A DNA stretch of 61,309 bases from Bacteroidota bacterium (GTDB taxonomy: Bacteria; Bacteroidota; Bacteroidia; 2-12-FULL-35-15), in the NCBI GenBank assembly GCA_016707685.1, contig JADJHE010000002.1, positions 1 to 61,309 on the forward strand, read 5' to 3'. The translations under genes and the position numbers were made by a program. Shown piece after piece: positions 12,807-21,014 of this stretch. Within the stretch, counting starts at the first letter, position 1. The number at the start of each line of letters is the position of its first letter. The notes beneath the pieces were generated by a model, which saw only the letters and a list, made by a program, of their open reading frames with translations, was not told where the DNA came from and did no database searches.

Positions 12807-13835
12807 ATGAAGAAATATATTTTTCTTGTGATAATGATTGTGTTGGGTGGTATGGCAACATTGCCAGTTTTAGCGCAGCAGAAACCACATTACACCCAAT
12901 ACATCCTTAACCAGTATATTGTCAACCCGGCTTTGACGGGAATCGAGAATTATACTGATTTGAAAGTTAGCCACCGTCACCAGTGGGTAGGTATCCAGGA
13001 TGCACCTATTACCTCTTATCTTTCTGTTCATGGACCAATTGGTAAATCAGACTATCGCAAAACAGCTACTTCATTTGATTTAAAAGGGGAGAATCCCCGT
13101 GGTAAGAGATACTGGGAGGAATATACAGCCCCGGCACCCCATCACGGCATCGGATTGCAGGTGATCAATGATATTACAGGGCCGTTGAGTAATTTTTCCC
13201 TTTATGGCACTTACGCTTATCACCTGGCTCTTTCTGCCCGTACCAGCCTGTCCGCAGGTTTTGGGGTCGGATTTAATCGTATTAGTCTCAATGCTGATAA
13301 ACTCGATTTTGGCGATGTAACTGCCGATCCTGCTGTGTTTACTTCAGGTATCCTGAACAAAACAAGACTGGATATGATGGCCGGTTTGTACCTGTATTCT
13401 GCTGATTATTTTATTGGCGTTTCTGCACAGCAGGTAGTGCCACAAAAAATTGATTTCTCCAATGGGTATATCCGGCCAAAGGAAGGCAGAACAGTGCCCC
13501 ATCTTTTTGGAACTGCCGGGTATCGCTTTTCGCTGGGCGATAATTTTAACCTGATACCTTCCCTGATGGTGAAATATGTAGATCCTTTGCCGGTACAGGT
13601 AGAGGGTAATCTTAAATTGCAGTATCTCGACAGGTTATGGATCGGGGGTAGTTACAGGCACAAAGATGGCTATGCCGGCATGATGGGTCTGAATGTCTCT
13701 AATATTTTTCATGTTGGGTATTCCTATGATTATACCACATCCCGTTTGAATAATTTCAGTAAAGGGACTCATGAGATTTTGCTGGGATTTGTTATTGGTG
13801 GGTACCCGGATAACTGCCCGCGGAATGTCTGGTGA
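12807..13835 (+). CDS. PorP/SprF family type IX secretion system membrane protein (intact)
   Basis: Second PorP/SprF barrel, intact at 342 residues. A signal peptide ends 'LPVLAQ', followed by the family start 'PHYTQYILNQYIVNPALTG' and 'HQWVGIQDAPITSYLSVHG'. The rest is alternating amphipathic strands with Gly/aromatic turns, as in a beta-barrel. It lies 66 bases after the OmpA gene, in the same direction. It differs clearly from the first PorP of the window, so the two may serve the two different CHU_C proteins upstream; that pairing is inference from position. Confidence 0.92.
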   Translation: MKKYIFLVIMIVLGGMATLPVLAQQKPHYTQYILNQYIVNPALTGIENYTDLKVSHRHQWVGIQDAPITSYLSVHGPIGKSDYRKTATSFDLKGENPRGKRYWEEYTAPAPHHGIGLQVINDITGPLSNFSLYGTYAYHLALSARTSLSAGFGVGFNRISLNADKLDFGDVTADPAVFTSGILNKTRLDMMAGLYLYSADYFIGVSAQQVVPQKIDFSNGYIRPKEGRTVPHLFGTAGYRFSLGDNFNLIPSLMVKYVDPLPVQVEGNLKLQYLDRLWIGGSYRHKDGYAGMMGLNVSNIFHVGYSYDYTTSRLNNFSKGTHEILLGFVIGGYPDNCPRNVW

Positions 13836-13962
13836 TTATTAATTTCCCTTTACCAATTATGATTAAGGAATCTGTGGTGACAATGCCTGTTACCTGGCAA
13901 TATACCGTTCAAAGGGTATTATCTAAATTCAAAAAGGGTGGTATATTCGATTATAAATTAAA

Positions 13963-15267
13963 ATGAACAATATGAAGAGGTACCTGATTTTAACAACTGT
14001 TTTGTTTATTGCAGGCAATATATCTGCACAAAAATTTCCTAAACCGGGTTGCAGTACCGTTTTGGCAGAAGCAATGTTTTCCGAAGTGGATACAACGAAG
14101 CCAAGGGGGGTAAGTGATAATTACCATACCTGGGAAAATGGCGCTGTTCTTTTGGTGAAATTTATGCCTGGTGGTAGTAAAATGCTGAGAGATAAAGTAA
14201 TACTTAGTGCAAAAGAGTGGGAGAAATATGCCAATATCAAATTTCAGTTTGTAGCGGATACCGTCCGCAATACAAATATCAGGGTTAAGCTGGGAAAAGG
14301 TTCCGGGCATAATTCTGCTGTTGGTACCGAGGCTAATTTCAGATCGCAGAGTGAGCAGACCATGAATTTCGATACTTTATTCTTTGCGGATATTGATTAT
14401 TATCTCGCAAAACTTCAGAGAAAGGGTATTAAGCCTCCCTATAACCTGAACCAGCTGGCTGCAGAAATGAAAGAAGAGCCCAATCGCTGGAATGAAAAGG
14501 AATTACGCCGCGTTGTTACACATGAATTCGGCCATGCAATCGGATTATTGCATGAGCAAAGCTTTCCGGGAGCAGTTAACTGGAAAAGAACAGACTCCGT
14601 TTATAATTATTACTTACAATCACAGGGTTGGGACAGGGCTAAAGTTGACTTCAACGTATTTGAAGTGGCTGACCAGTTTTATACCAATGGAACTACCTAT
14701 GATCCAAAGTCGATCATGCATTACTCCATTGAACCATGGCAAACAACAGATGGATATTCGCTGAAAGATAATTATGAGCTTTCACAGGGTGACAAATCGT
14801 TGATTGCTGCATTATATCCAAAAAATCAAAAAGTTTCCAGCCTGGTAGTTCCTAAAGTGGATATTACAAACTTTGCCAAACTCAATGTTGTATCAAATAC
14901 TACCCGCAACGGTTTGGTTATTGAGCCTTCATTTGATCTGAAGACCAATCCGAAATTAGGTGAAGTATATTTTGTAGCGAGGCTGGCAACAGAAGACGGT
15001 TATTATTTAAAAACCAGTAGCCTTTATTATAACTGGGGCGGAACAGTGGCAGCCTATAAAAAGATGAATCTTTTACCCAATACTAAAGTCAGTTATAATA
15101 AAACAAAGAAGAATTTTGAATTGTTTTTGCCATTCGACTATGTGCCTGAAACCTATGGCAAAAAAGTAATTGTTGTTTTTGCTGTTTACCTGGATGATGT
15201 TGCAAATAAGCAAATGGATAAGTTGATGTATTTTTCAACAACCACTCCATTAAGCCTGCCCAGATAA
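13963..15267 (+). CDS. Secreted astacin-like (M12A) zinc metalloprotease
   Basis: Secreted zinc endopeptidase. The start at 13963 is followed by a second Met at 13972, which is equally plausible; the signal peptide ends 'GNISAQ'. The catalytic helix 'HEFGHAIGLLHEQ' gives the HExxHxxGxxH zinc site with the Glu after the third His typical of astacins. The Met-turn 'SIMHYS' follows about 65 residues later, as expected for metzincins. The C-terminal 150 residues form an unassigned beta-rich domain. No T9SS C-terminal signal is obvious, so the export route beyond the inner membrane is unclear. A TATATTCG box at 13942-13949 is one base off the Bacteroidota -7 consensus. A strong terminator follows at 15288. 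Substrate unknown. Confidence 0.85.
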   Translation: MNNMKRYLILTTVLFIAGNISAQKFPKPGCSTVLAEAMFSEVDTTKPRGVSDNYHTWENGAVLLVKFMPGGSKMLRDKVILSAKEWEKYANIKFQFVADTVRNTNIRVKLGKGSGHNSAVGTEANFRSQSEQTMNFDTLFFADIDYYLAKLQRKGIKPPYNLNQLAAEMKEEPNRWNEKELRRVVTHEFGHAIGLLHEQSFPGAVNWKRTDSVYNYYLQSQGWDRAKVDFNVFEVADQFYTNGTTYDPKSIMHYSIEPWQTTDGYSLKDNYELSQGDKSLIAALYPKNQKVSSLVVPKVDITNFAKLNVVSNTTRNGLVIEPSFDLKTNPKLGEVYFVARLATEDGYYLKTSSLYYNWGGTVAAYKKMNLLPNTKVSYNKTKKNFELFLPFDYVPETYGKKVIVVFAVYLDDVANKQMDKLMYFSTTTPLSLPR

Positions 15268-15287
15268 AATTACCATAGAATGAAGTA

Positions 15288-15317
15288 CAGGCCTGCCTTT
15301 GGCGGGCCTGTTTTGTT
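15288..15317 (+). terminator. Rho-independent terminator after the metalloprotease gene
   Basis: A 10-bp stem (15288-15297 with 15301-15310, one G-U pair, loop TTT) is followed by TTTTGTT. It lies 21 bases after the stop codon. Confidence 0.8.
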
Positions 15318-15376
15318 CAGGAAAAGTTGCCCGATTATTCTTTTCAAAAAACCACGGTAAATAGGTCAGAAGCCTT

Positions 15377-15384
15377 TATATTTG
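15377..15384 (+). promoter_or_regulatory. Promoter -7 box for tRNA-Pro
   Basis: TATATTTG matches the Bacteroidota TAnnTTTG -7 element. The predicted start is 5-8 bases downstream, about 25 bases before the tRNA. No good TTG -33 box is visible at the right distance. Confidence 0.55.
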
Positions 15385-15415
15385 CACCCCAATTCCGACT
15401 TACGGATTGGAGGCC

Positions 15416-15489
15416 CGGGAAGTAGCGCAGGCCGGTAGCGCACCTGGTTTGGGACCAGGGGGTCGCAGGTTCGAATCCTGTCTTCCCGA
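15416..15489 (+). tRNA. tRNA-Pro (anticodon TGG)
   Basis: A complete 74-base cloverleaf. The acceptor CGGGAAG (15416-15422) pairs with CTTCCCG (15482-15488) and the discriminator is A15489. The anticodon stem CCTGG/CCAGG encloses loop TTTGGGA with anticodon TGG at 15450-15452. The T-arm GCAGG-TTCGAAT-CCTGT is canonical. The CCA end is not encoded (the sequence after A15489 is CATAAA). Confidence 0.97.
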
Positions 15490-15682
15490 CATAAAAATTA
15501 AGCAAACTCAATACTGTAAGGGGTTTGCTTTTTTTTATCCTAAATGTGTAGCAAATGGCGTAGCATTTATTATTAAATACCAGCTTTGAATGACGGAATT
15601 TTAAGAAAAATGATCCTTTTTGAATAATGAACACAAAACATTGCAATTGCCAATAATTGGGCTTGATTTTGAATCTAAATAT

Positions 15683-16375
15683 TTACTCCGTCTGTAATGC
15701 CTTGGCTATTGCTAGTTCAACAAGAGGTATCATGACTTTATACCCAGCTTCATTCGGATGGACCCCGTCTTTTGAATACTTAATTCTCAACCCCTTTTTT
15801 TCGTCAACCATGGATGTGTAATAGTCGATGTAAATCAGCTTATTATTAGCTGCATAATTTTTTATCCACTTATTGAGAGAAGCTATTTTTTCGGAGGGGT
15901 GAAGACCACGTTTCCATGGGTATTCATAAACTGGTAAAACAGATGAAAGGATAACTTTAATGCCGTTAGCTTTGGCCAATTCTGCCATGGAAGTTATGTT
16001 GTCTTTAATCATTTCAAGTGTAGAAGGCCCTGTATTACCTGCAATATCATTAGTGCCGGCTAAGATTATTACTGCTACTGGTTTTAAGTTAATTACGTCA
16101 GCCCTAAACCTAAGCAACATTTGAGGTGTAGTTTGGCCGCTGATTCCCCGATTAATATATGCTTTACCAGCAAAAAAGTAGGGACAAATCTTTCCCCAAC
16201 TTTCAGTGATCGAATCTCCAAAAAAAACAATTCTTTTTTCTGCTTTCTTAGGCGATCCAATTTTTATATTGTCTTTTTTATAATATCCTAAATTAGCCCA
16301 ATCCTGGGCCTTAGAAGTTTGAAACGAAAAAATGCCAGCAATTAATAGACTCAGAGGTGATTTTATGTTTTTCAT
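15683..16375 (-). CDS. Secreted SGNH/GDSL-family hydrolase
   Basis: An esterase or lipase-fold hydrolase, exported. The signal peptide ends 'SFQTSKAQ'. The blocks of the SGNH fold are present: block I 'FFGDSITESW' (nucleophile Ser), the block II Gly in 'NRGISGQTTPQML', block III 'LAGTNDIAGNTGPST' and block V 'DGVHPNEAGYKVM' with Asp and His. Length (230 residues) and sequence resemble the GDSL acylhydrolases close to platelet-activating-factor acetylhydrolase that are common in Bacteroidota. It is last in the minus-strand run that contains the M23 and zinc-ribbon genes, 81 bases after the M23 gene, so cotranscription is possible but uncertain. Substrate (acetylated glycan or lipid) is unknown. 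Confidence 0.88.
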   Translation of the reverse strand: MKNIKSPLSLLIAGIFSFQTSKAQDWANLGYYKKDNIKIGSPKKAEKRIVFFGDSITESWGKICPYFFAGKAYINRGISGQTTPQMLLRFRADVINLKPVAVIILAGTNDIAGNTGPSTLEMIKDNITSMAELAKANGIKVILSSVLPVYEYPWKRGLHPSEKIASLNKWIKNYAANNKLIYIDYYTSMVDEKKGLRIKYSKDGVHPNEAGYKVMIPLVELAIAKALQTE

Positions 16376-16456
16376 ATTTATTATATGTTTTAATCTAAAG
16401 GGAACGGCACTAAATATTGATTAATTTTTTATTTTGTTTATTGGTAAATATGTAAA

Positions 16457-17239
16457 CTAAATCGGTTTTGCCGTTTTAAGATAGCCATAAGGGTTTATGG
16501 GTCTTGGATAATTATTCTCATCCAGTTTTAGTATCATTAAATGTAAATGAGTTGGGGAGCGTTTCTTAAATGCATTTAAACCTGTTCTTCCACAGGTTGC
16601 AATCTTTTCACCCGGCTTTACTATTTGCCCGGGTTTAATAATTACTGTGTTATTGTGTGCATAATATAAGAGAAGCTTATTGAGCGGATCATAGATCCAA
16701 ATATATTTTCCACCCCGCAATGCACTGGCCGTATCCCAATTCATTTCAGCAGCTAATACTACCCCGCCTGTCATTGATAAAACATCTACTTGCTTTTTTG
16801 TCCTATCATCTGCACAATCCTGATTGGAGTCTGTGATAAAAATATCAAGTGCAGCATGCCCTTTATGATCGTTGCCATCAAAAAAATTATACCTGCCAGG
16901 GATGTATCCTTCATCTTTACTATTTCCTATGGAAATGTCTGTGGTGTAGTCTTTCAGTGGGAATACCCATTTGTCAGAATTGTATCGGGTGATAGCTTGC
17001 TCATTGTATTGCTCTTTAATTTCATTTAGTAAATCCTTGAATTTTGGAAGTGAGGAATCTTTATCTAGTTTTCCATCCCTAATCAAAGAAATCAGTGTAT
17101 TGCTTTTGAAGGCCAAAGAAGTACTTATAAAAATAATATCCTTATCTGAGTTAGCCCCAGAATTGTCTTTTTCATTTCGATTCTTACATGAATAAAGTAA
17201 TATTAAACATGCACTAAGATAAGTTACACACCTATTCAT
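16457..17239 (-). CDS. M23 (LytM-like) peptidase lipoprotein
   Basis: Probable cell-wall endopeptidase or catalytically weak relative. The N-terminus is a lipoprotein signal with lipobox 'LLYSC' (Cys at residue 18). The C-terminal half has the M23 layout: 'HKGHAALDIF' gives the HxxxD zinc ligands, 'VVLAAEMNWDT' and 'YYAHNNTVIIKPGQIVKPGE' give the LysM-like beta core, and 'THLHLMI' gives the HxH motif. The catalytic core therefore looks intact. The N-terminal 100 residues are not recognised. It lies 24 bases after the zinc-ribbon-YARHG gene, so it probably belongs to the same transcript and would act on peptidoglycan under the outer membrane. Confidence 0.82.
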   Translation of the reverse strand: MNRCVTYLSACLILLYSCKNRNEKDNSGANSDKDIIFISTSLAFKSNTLISLIRDGKLDKDSSLPKFKDLLNEIKEQYNEQAITRYNSDKWVFPLKDYTTDISIGNSKDEGYIPGRYNFFDGNDHKGHAALDIFITDSNQDCADDRTKKQVDVLSMTGGVVLAAEMNWDTASALRGGKYIWIYDPLNKLLLYYAHNNTVIIKPGQIVKPGEKIATCGRTGLNAFKKRSPTHLHLMILKLDENNYPRPINPYGYLKTAKPI

Positions 17240-17263
17240 TTACAGATATAATATTTATAATTT

Positions 17264-17803
17264 TCATCGATAAAAATCATTACCATACTCGCCAACATAT
17301 TTTTCATATCTTTTAATAAATTCGATATTGCTTTTCTCAATTTCAGAAAGCATGCTGTTAACGTCATTATATAAGGGAGAGTACCATGCCTGGGTGGAGA
17401 AATAATTCTTCATTTCAGTGTTTTGAAAAATATAGCCATGCCTTGCATAAATTTCATTTCTCATTATACGCAGGGTATATTGTGAGAGATTCTTCACATC
17501 TTCATCATTAAGATGTCTCTGAGATGCAAAAGGGTAGGTACCTGGAAATGTTTGATTATCTCCTATTTTGGGTTGTATTATTTCCTTGTTTGAATTTTTA
17601 TTGAAAAATGCAAAATATCCACCAATGCTAAGCCCTGCAAAGGCTATAATTCCAATAATTATCCAGGGGATTCTATTTTTAAAGGGAGAATTTATTTGTG
17701 GAGGCATTGGTGTTGTTGTCAAAACTGTTAAGGCTGCTCCGCAACTTGTACAGAATTTGGCATTTTCCAGGTTCTGCTTACCACATTTGGTACAAAAGGC
17801 CAT
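17264..17803 (-). CDS. Zinc-ribbon, single-pass membrane protein with YARHG domain
   Basis: A 179-residue protein. An N-terminal zinc ribbon ('FCTKCGKQN' and 'FCTSCGAAL', four Cys) is followed by a hydrophobic helix at about residues 48-68 and a short linker. The outer part contains the YARHG signature ('NEIYARHGYIF', residues about 112-122), a small extracellular domain often found near peptidoglycan-related proteins. The ribbon would lie in the cytosol and YARHG in the periplasm. It is the last of seven tandem zinc-ribbon genes; the gap to the preceding gene is 17 bases. Function unknown; a one-pass sensor or adaptor is an inference from architecture. Confidence 0.82.
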   Translation of the reverse strand: MAFCTKCGKQNLENAKFCTSCGAALTVLTTTPMPPQINSPFKNRIPWIIIGIIAFAGLSIGGYFAFFNKNSNKEIIQPKIGDNQTFPGTYPFASQRHLNDEDVKNLSQYTLRIMRNEIYARHGYIFQNTEMKNYFSTQAWYSPLYNDVNSMLSEIEKSNIEFIKRYEKYVGEYGNDFYR

Positions 17804-17820
17804 AGTTGATATTTTAAAAG

Positions 17821-18480
17821 TTATCGAATTTCAACCCTTGTATTGTCAAAAGATACTTTTATTCCATACCAGAAACGCCCTGTTTTTGGAAGGGACTTTA
17901 AATTATTCTCACATTCGCCATAAGACTTGAAAGGACCAACAAATGGGGCATAAAACTCTTTGCCGCTAAGTGATGGATAATCTGGGATCCACAAATAGCC
18001 TGCATTAGCATAGCCTTCATTTATCATTCTTCTTACTTCTGTCTTTGCATCCCTTTCGTATAAAAAGGAGCCAGTAATTATGACAAAACAATCTGATTTA
18101 TATACTAGTTTACCATCGATATTAGTAAATGAGGCTTGACCCTGATCATCATTGGATGGGGTACTTGCATCATTATTGGTACCACTATCTGTTGATAAAC
18201 TATCAGAATTTGCAACAGTAGTTGAGCCGGTATCTCCCTTTTTCTTAGTGAAAAACAGAAAATAAGCCCCTGCCAACAGACCGAGTAATACAATTGTTCC
18301 TACAATTACCCATGTCGTTTTGTTTTTCCTGTTAGATTCAGGTTTTAAAGAATTTGAAGCATTTGGAATTTTAGTTTGCTGAGCCGGTTGTACAATAGCA
18401 TTGGTAAGTGTTGCACCACAACCTGTACAGAATTTTGCCGGATCAGGATTTTGCTTGCCGCATTTAGTACAATAAGCCAT
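17821..18480 (-). CDS. Zinc-ribbon, single-pass membrane protein with SPOR-like outer domain
   Basis: A 219-residue protein. The N-terminal zinc ribbon is 'YCTKCGKQN' / 'FCTGCGATL'. A membrane helix lies at about residues 57-75, then an acidic Ser/Asn/Asp linker and a C-terminal 95-residue domain. That domain begins 'CFVIITGSFLYERDAKTEV' and includes 'YPSLSGKEFYAPFVGPF', whose alternating strands and helices resemble a SPOR-type fold, though without a confident family match. The adjacent gene encodes a clear paralogue with the same domain. The four Cys of the ribbon are intact. Role unknown. Confidence 0.78.
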   Translation of the reverse strand: MAYCTKCGKQNPDPAKFCTGCGATLTNAIVQPAQQTKIPNASNSLKPESNRKNKTTWVIVGTIVLLGLLAGAYFLFFTKKKGDTGSTTVANSDSLSTDSGTNNDASTPSNDDQGQASFTNIDGKLVYKSDCFVIITGSFLYERDAKTEVRRMINEGYANAGYLWIPDYPSLSGKEFYAPFVGPFKSYGECENNLKSLPKTGRFWYGIKVSFDNTRVEIR

Positions 18481-18499
18481 AAAGTTAATTTATGAAAGA

Positions 18500-19102
18500 T
18501 TAGCGAATATCAACTCTTGTATTATCGTAAGATACTTTTATGCCATACCAATATTTATTTGCGCCCTTTAATTTCTTTAAATTGTCTTGACATTCCGAAT
18601 AAGCAGTATATGGCCCTATGAAAGTAGAAAATAAATGTCTATCATTTATTGAAGGATAATCGGGCCGCCATAAATAACCAGTATTCGTATAGCCTGGTAT
18701 CCTCATACTGCTGACAGCGTCTATGGTATTTACTTCTTCTGTATAAGAACCAGTTATTATGACAAAACAATCTGAACGATAAACAAATTTTCCATTTATG
18801 TCGTTATAAGAGTCATTCCCAGACGTTGTTGAGGGAGAATTAACATCAATATCTTTTGAATCTGAAACTTTAGAATTGTCACTTAGTTGTTCTGTATTTC
18901 CCTTTTTTGATTTATTAGTAAAGAAAATAAAATAAGCTATAGTTCCCAAACAAAGGAATAAGGCAATAAGAGCAAGAGTGAGTTTATTTCTTTTGGAATT
19001 GCTGGTTTCTAAAGGGGGAATGCTTTTTAATGTTGCTCCACAACTTGTGCAGAACTTTGCTGAATCAGAATTTTGTTTACCACATTTTGTACAAAAAGAC
19101 AT
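18500..19102 (-). CDS. Zinc-ribbon, single-pass membrane protein with SPOR-like outer domain (paralogue)
   Basis: A 200-residue protein. The zinc ribbon is 'FCTKCGKQN' / 'FCTSCGATL'; a hydrophobic helix at about residues 40-60 ('LTLALIALFLCLGTIAYFIF') is followed by a Ser/Asp-rich linker. The C-terminal domain ('CFVIITGSYTEEVNTID', 'YPSINDRHLFSTFIGPY', ending 'YDNTRVDIR') is homologous to that of the neighbouring gene over its full length, so the two arose by tandem duplication. The gap to the next gene in the direction of transcription is 19 bases. Function unknown. Confidence 0.78.
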   Translation of the reverse strand: MSFCTKCGKQNSDSAKFCTSCGATLKSIPPLETSNSKRNKLTLALIALFLCLGTIAYFIFFTNKSKKGNTEQLSDNSKVSDSKDIDVNSPSTTSGNDSYNDINGKFVYRSDCFVIITGSYTEEVNTIDAVSSMRIPGYTNTGYLWRPDYPSINDRHLFSTFIGPYTAYSECQDNLKKLKGANKYWYGIKVSYDNTRVDIR

Positions 19103-19105
19103 TGA

Positions 19106-20232
19106 TTATTTTTTTAGAGAAACTGTTTTTGTCTGAAACATTGCATCTGGATTTAAATCATTAGCCCATTTTTCCATGTCACTATAACTCACTATTACAT
19201 ATCCCCTTTTATCAGGGTCTTTTTTAATTAGCTTCACACCCTTTTCGATCAGATCGCAATGGATTGAAAAAGGCTCAACTATACTTTTCCAAAGTCCATT
19301 TCTGAAAGTGATACCTTGCCCGGTTCTCCAACAACTTGTAAACCATGACGGCACGATAGCCAGTTCATCCCCGGGATTATCATCTACATTACCAATATTT
19401 TGTAGTACATCAGCACCAATACTCATATCAAACCTAAGGGAAGGAATCGAAGTATTAGAAAAAGTTAACAATGCAAAACACTCACCAGCACATGACTCTC
19501 CGGTTTCATCAATTTTAGGTGGAACAGTCCATGCATACTCAGTAGTACCATCACCATCAAAATCTCCGGGTATTCCATAAGATGGAATAATAGCTTGTTT
19601 TTTACCCAGGTTATAATCAGTAATCTTGTCACCTTCCTCCACAATTTTCCATGCTCCATTTTCTGAAGAAAATCTTAAGTACGATGGATAATCGGTAGGC
19701 TTGCCATTTAAAGTAACCGTTTTCTGAAAATTACATTTTATTTCATTCTCTTTTTTTCGACTGTGACTGCACCGGTTATTTCCTGCCGGTAAGAAACATT
19801 TTTCTTAAAAAAATCATTTAGCATACTAGTAGCGATGCCTTTGCCCATCTGAATGTGATAGAACACTAACTCATCAGCATATAGATCCGCTATGTCATTT
19901 GAATTTCTATTGTTAAGTCGGGTATTCCATTTGTTTACCAGGTCTTTTATCTTTAACTCATCAGCGTCGCTTACTTTGGTATAGCCAGATTCCGTGGATT
20001 TATCTTTTTCCGGTTTATGGAAAAACAAAAAATATGAACCTCCAAGTAAAACGACTAAAATAAAAACTCCTACGGCAAACCAATTAGTGTTTCTGGTTTT
20101 TCTGGCAGGTTCTTCAGTTGGTTGAAATTGCTGGCTCGAAAAGTCTTGAGATGCAGGTAAAGTGGTTCCGCAGCCAGTACAAAATTTTGCTGTATCTGGA
20201 TTTTGTTTACCGCATTTAGTACAGTAGGCCAT
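19106..20232 (-). CDS. Zinc-ribbon membrane protein with NTF2-like and FG-GAP-like outer regions (one -1 frame change)
   Basis: Two overlapping frames make one protein of about 375 residues. The first frame (20232 down to 19738) gives a zinc ribbon ('YCTKCGKQN' / 'FCTGCGTTL'), a membrane helix ('WFAVGVFILVVLLGGSYFLF') and an NTF2/SnoaL-like region ('LVNKWNTRLNNRNSNDIADL'). It would stop two codons after an A_AAA_AAG heptamer (minus strand, about 19750-19756). A -1 shift there continues without a stop through 'FQKTVTLNGKPTDYPSYLRF' and 'GDFDGDGTTEYAW', an FG-GAP-like calcium motif, to the stop at 19106. Either one A was lost from the homopolymer or the site is a programmed frameshift. The intact downstream frame and its domain logic show that it is translated. 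Role unknown. Confidence 0.75.
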
Positions 20233-20254
20233 AAATTTATTCTTAAATTGTATT

Positions 20255-20980
20255 TTAATTCGGGAAAATTGATGTTATTTCATAGTTATTGTTCATGATT
20301 ATAGTAAGATGAATATTCTGAGTTTTTCTGTCGTCTCCACTTTGACTAGCTGATGTATATTCGGCAAATAGTAGGGCCTTATATCCGCCTGAACTTAGCT
20401 TTTGTACTGAGCTGTAACTCCACTTAATATTTATACTGTGATAATAAAGCTTGCCGTTAAATGCTTCGGCAACCATTTTGTGAAGCTTACTGTAGCTAAC
20501 ATTATAAAGCTGATAATATCTATCAAGAGGAAATCTGTAATAGCTTAGCAGGTTAGGAATGTCTTCCCTTGTCTCAAAAGTATAGAATTCGTCAATTCGG
20601 CGGGACACATTATCTACTTCAGCTTGGGAAATTGTTATTTCAGCGGTTTGGGTTCCAGGTTTTAACGGGACGGGATCCGAATCTGTTGCCACCGGAATTG
20701 TTGATTCAGTTGTATTTTGTTGTTCATCTTTATCAACGACTGGGTTGTCTTTGCTTTTTTCTTTATTTAGAAATATGAAATAGACAGCTGCAGCTATAAG
20801 CAAAGTTCCAAGGCTGGCAAAAATCACCCAGTTTATTTTTTTCCCTTTTGTAGGGGCACTTTCTTTAGGATAATTAGCAGTAGGAGTGGTTTCTTGTTTA
20901 GCAACAAGTGCCCCACCACAACCGGTACAAAATTTAGCCGTATCAGGGTTTTGTTTGCCACATTTGATGCAATACGCCAT
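20255..20980 (-). CDS. Zinc-ribbon, single-pass membrane protein
   Basis: A 241-residue protein. The N-terminal zinc ribbon is 'YCIKCGKQN' / 'FCTGCGGAL'. A membrane helix ('VIFASLGTLLIAAAVYFIFL', about residues 52-71) and an acidic, Thr/Pro-rich linker follow. The C-terminal 120 residues ('ISQAEVDNVSRRIDEFYTF', 'LLSYYRFPLDRYYQLYNVSY') form an alpha+beta domain with an NTF2-like look that I cannot assign firmly. It is the fifth gene counted from the end of the zinc-ribbon run, 22 bases from the next. Function unknown. Confidence 0.75.
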   Translation of the reverse strand: MAYCIKCGKQNPDTAKFCTGCGGALVAKQETTPTANYPKESAPTKGKKINWVIFASLGTLLIAAAVYFIFLNKEKSKDNPVVDKDEQQNTTESTIPVATDSDPVPLKPGTQTAEITISQAEVDNVSRRIDEFYTFETREDIPNLLSYYRFPLDRYYQLYNVSYSKLHKMVAEAFNGKLYYHSINIKWSYSSVQKLSSGGYKALLFAEYTSASQSGDDRKTQNIHLTIIMNNNYEITSIFPN

Positions 20981-21014
20981 AGAAAATATTTTTCAATTTT
21001 ACTTAAAATAAAAA

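Noticed and set aside
15344..15646. A 100-residue minus-strand frame across the tRNA with 'TGFEPATPWSQTRCATGL'
   Set aside because: This is the familiar spurious protein produced by reading through a tRNA-Pro on the opposite strand; the cloverleaf is complete.
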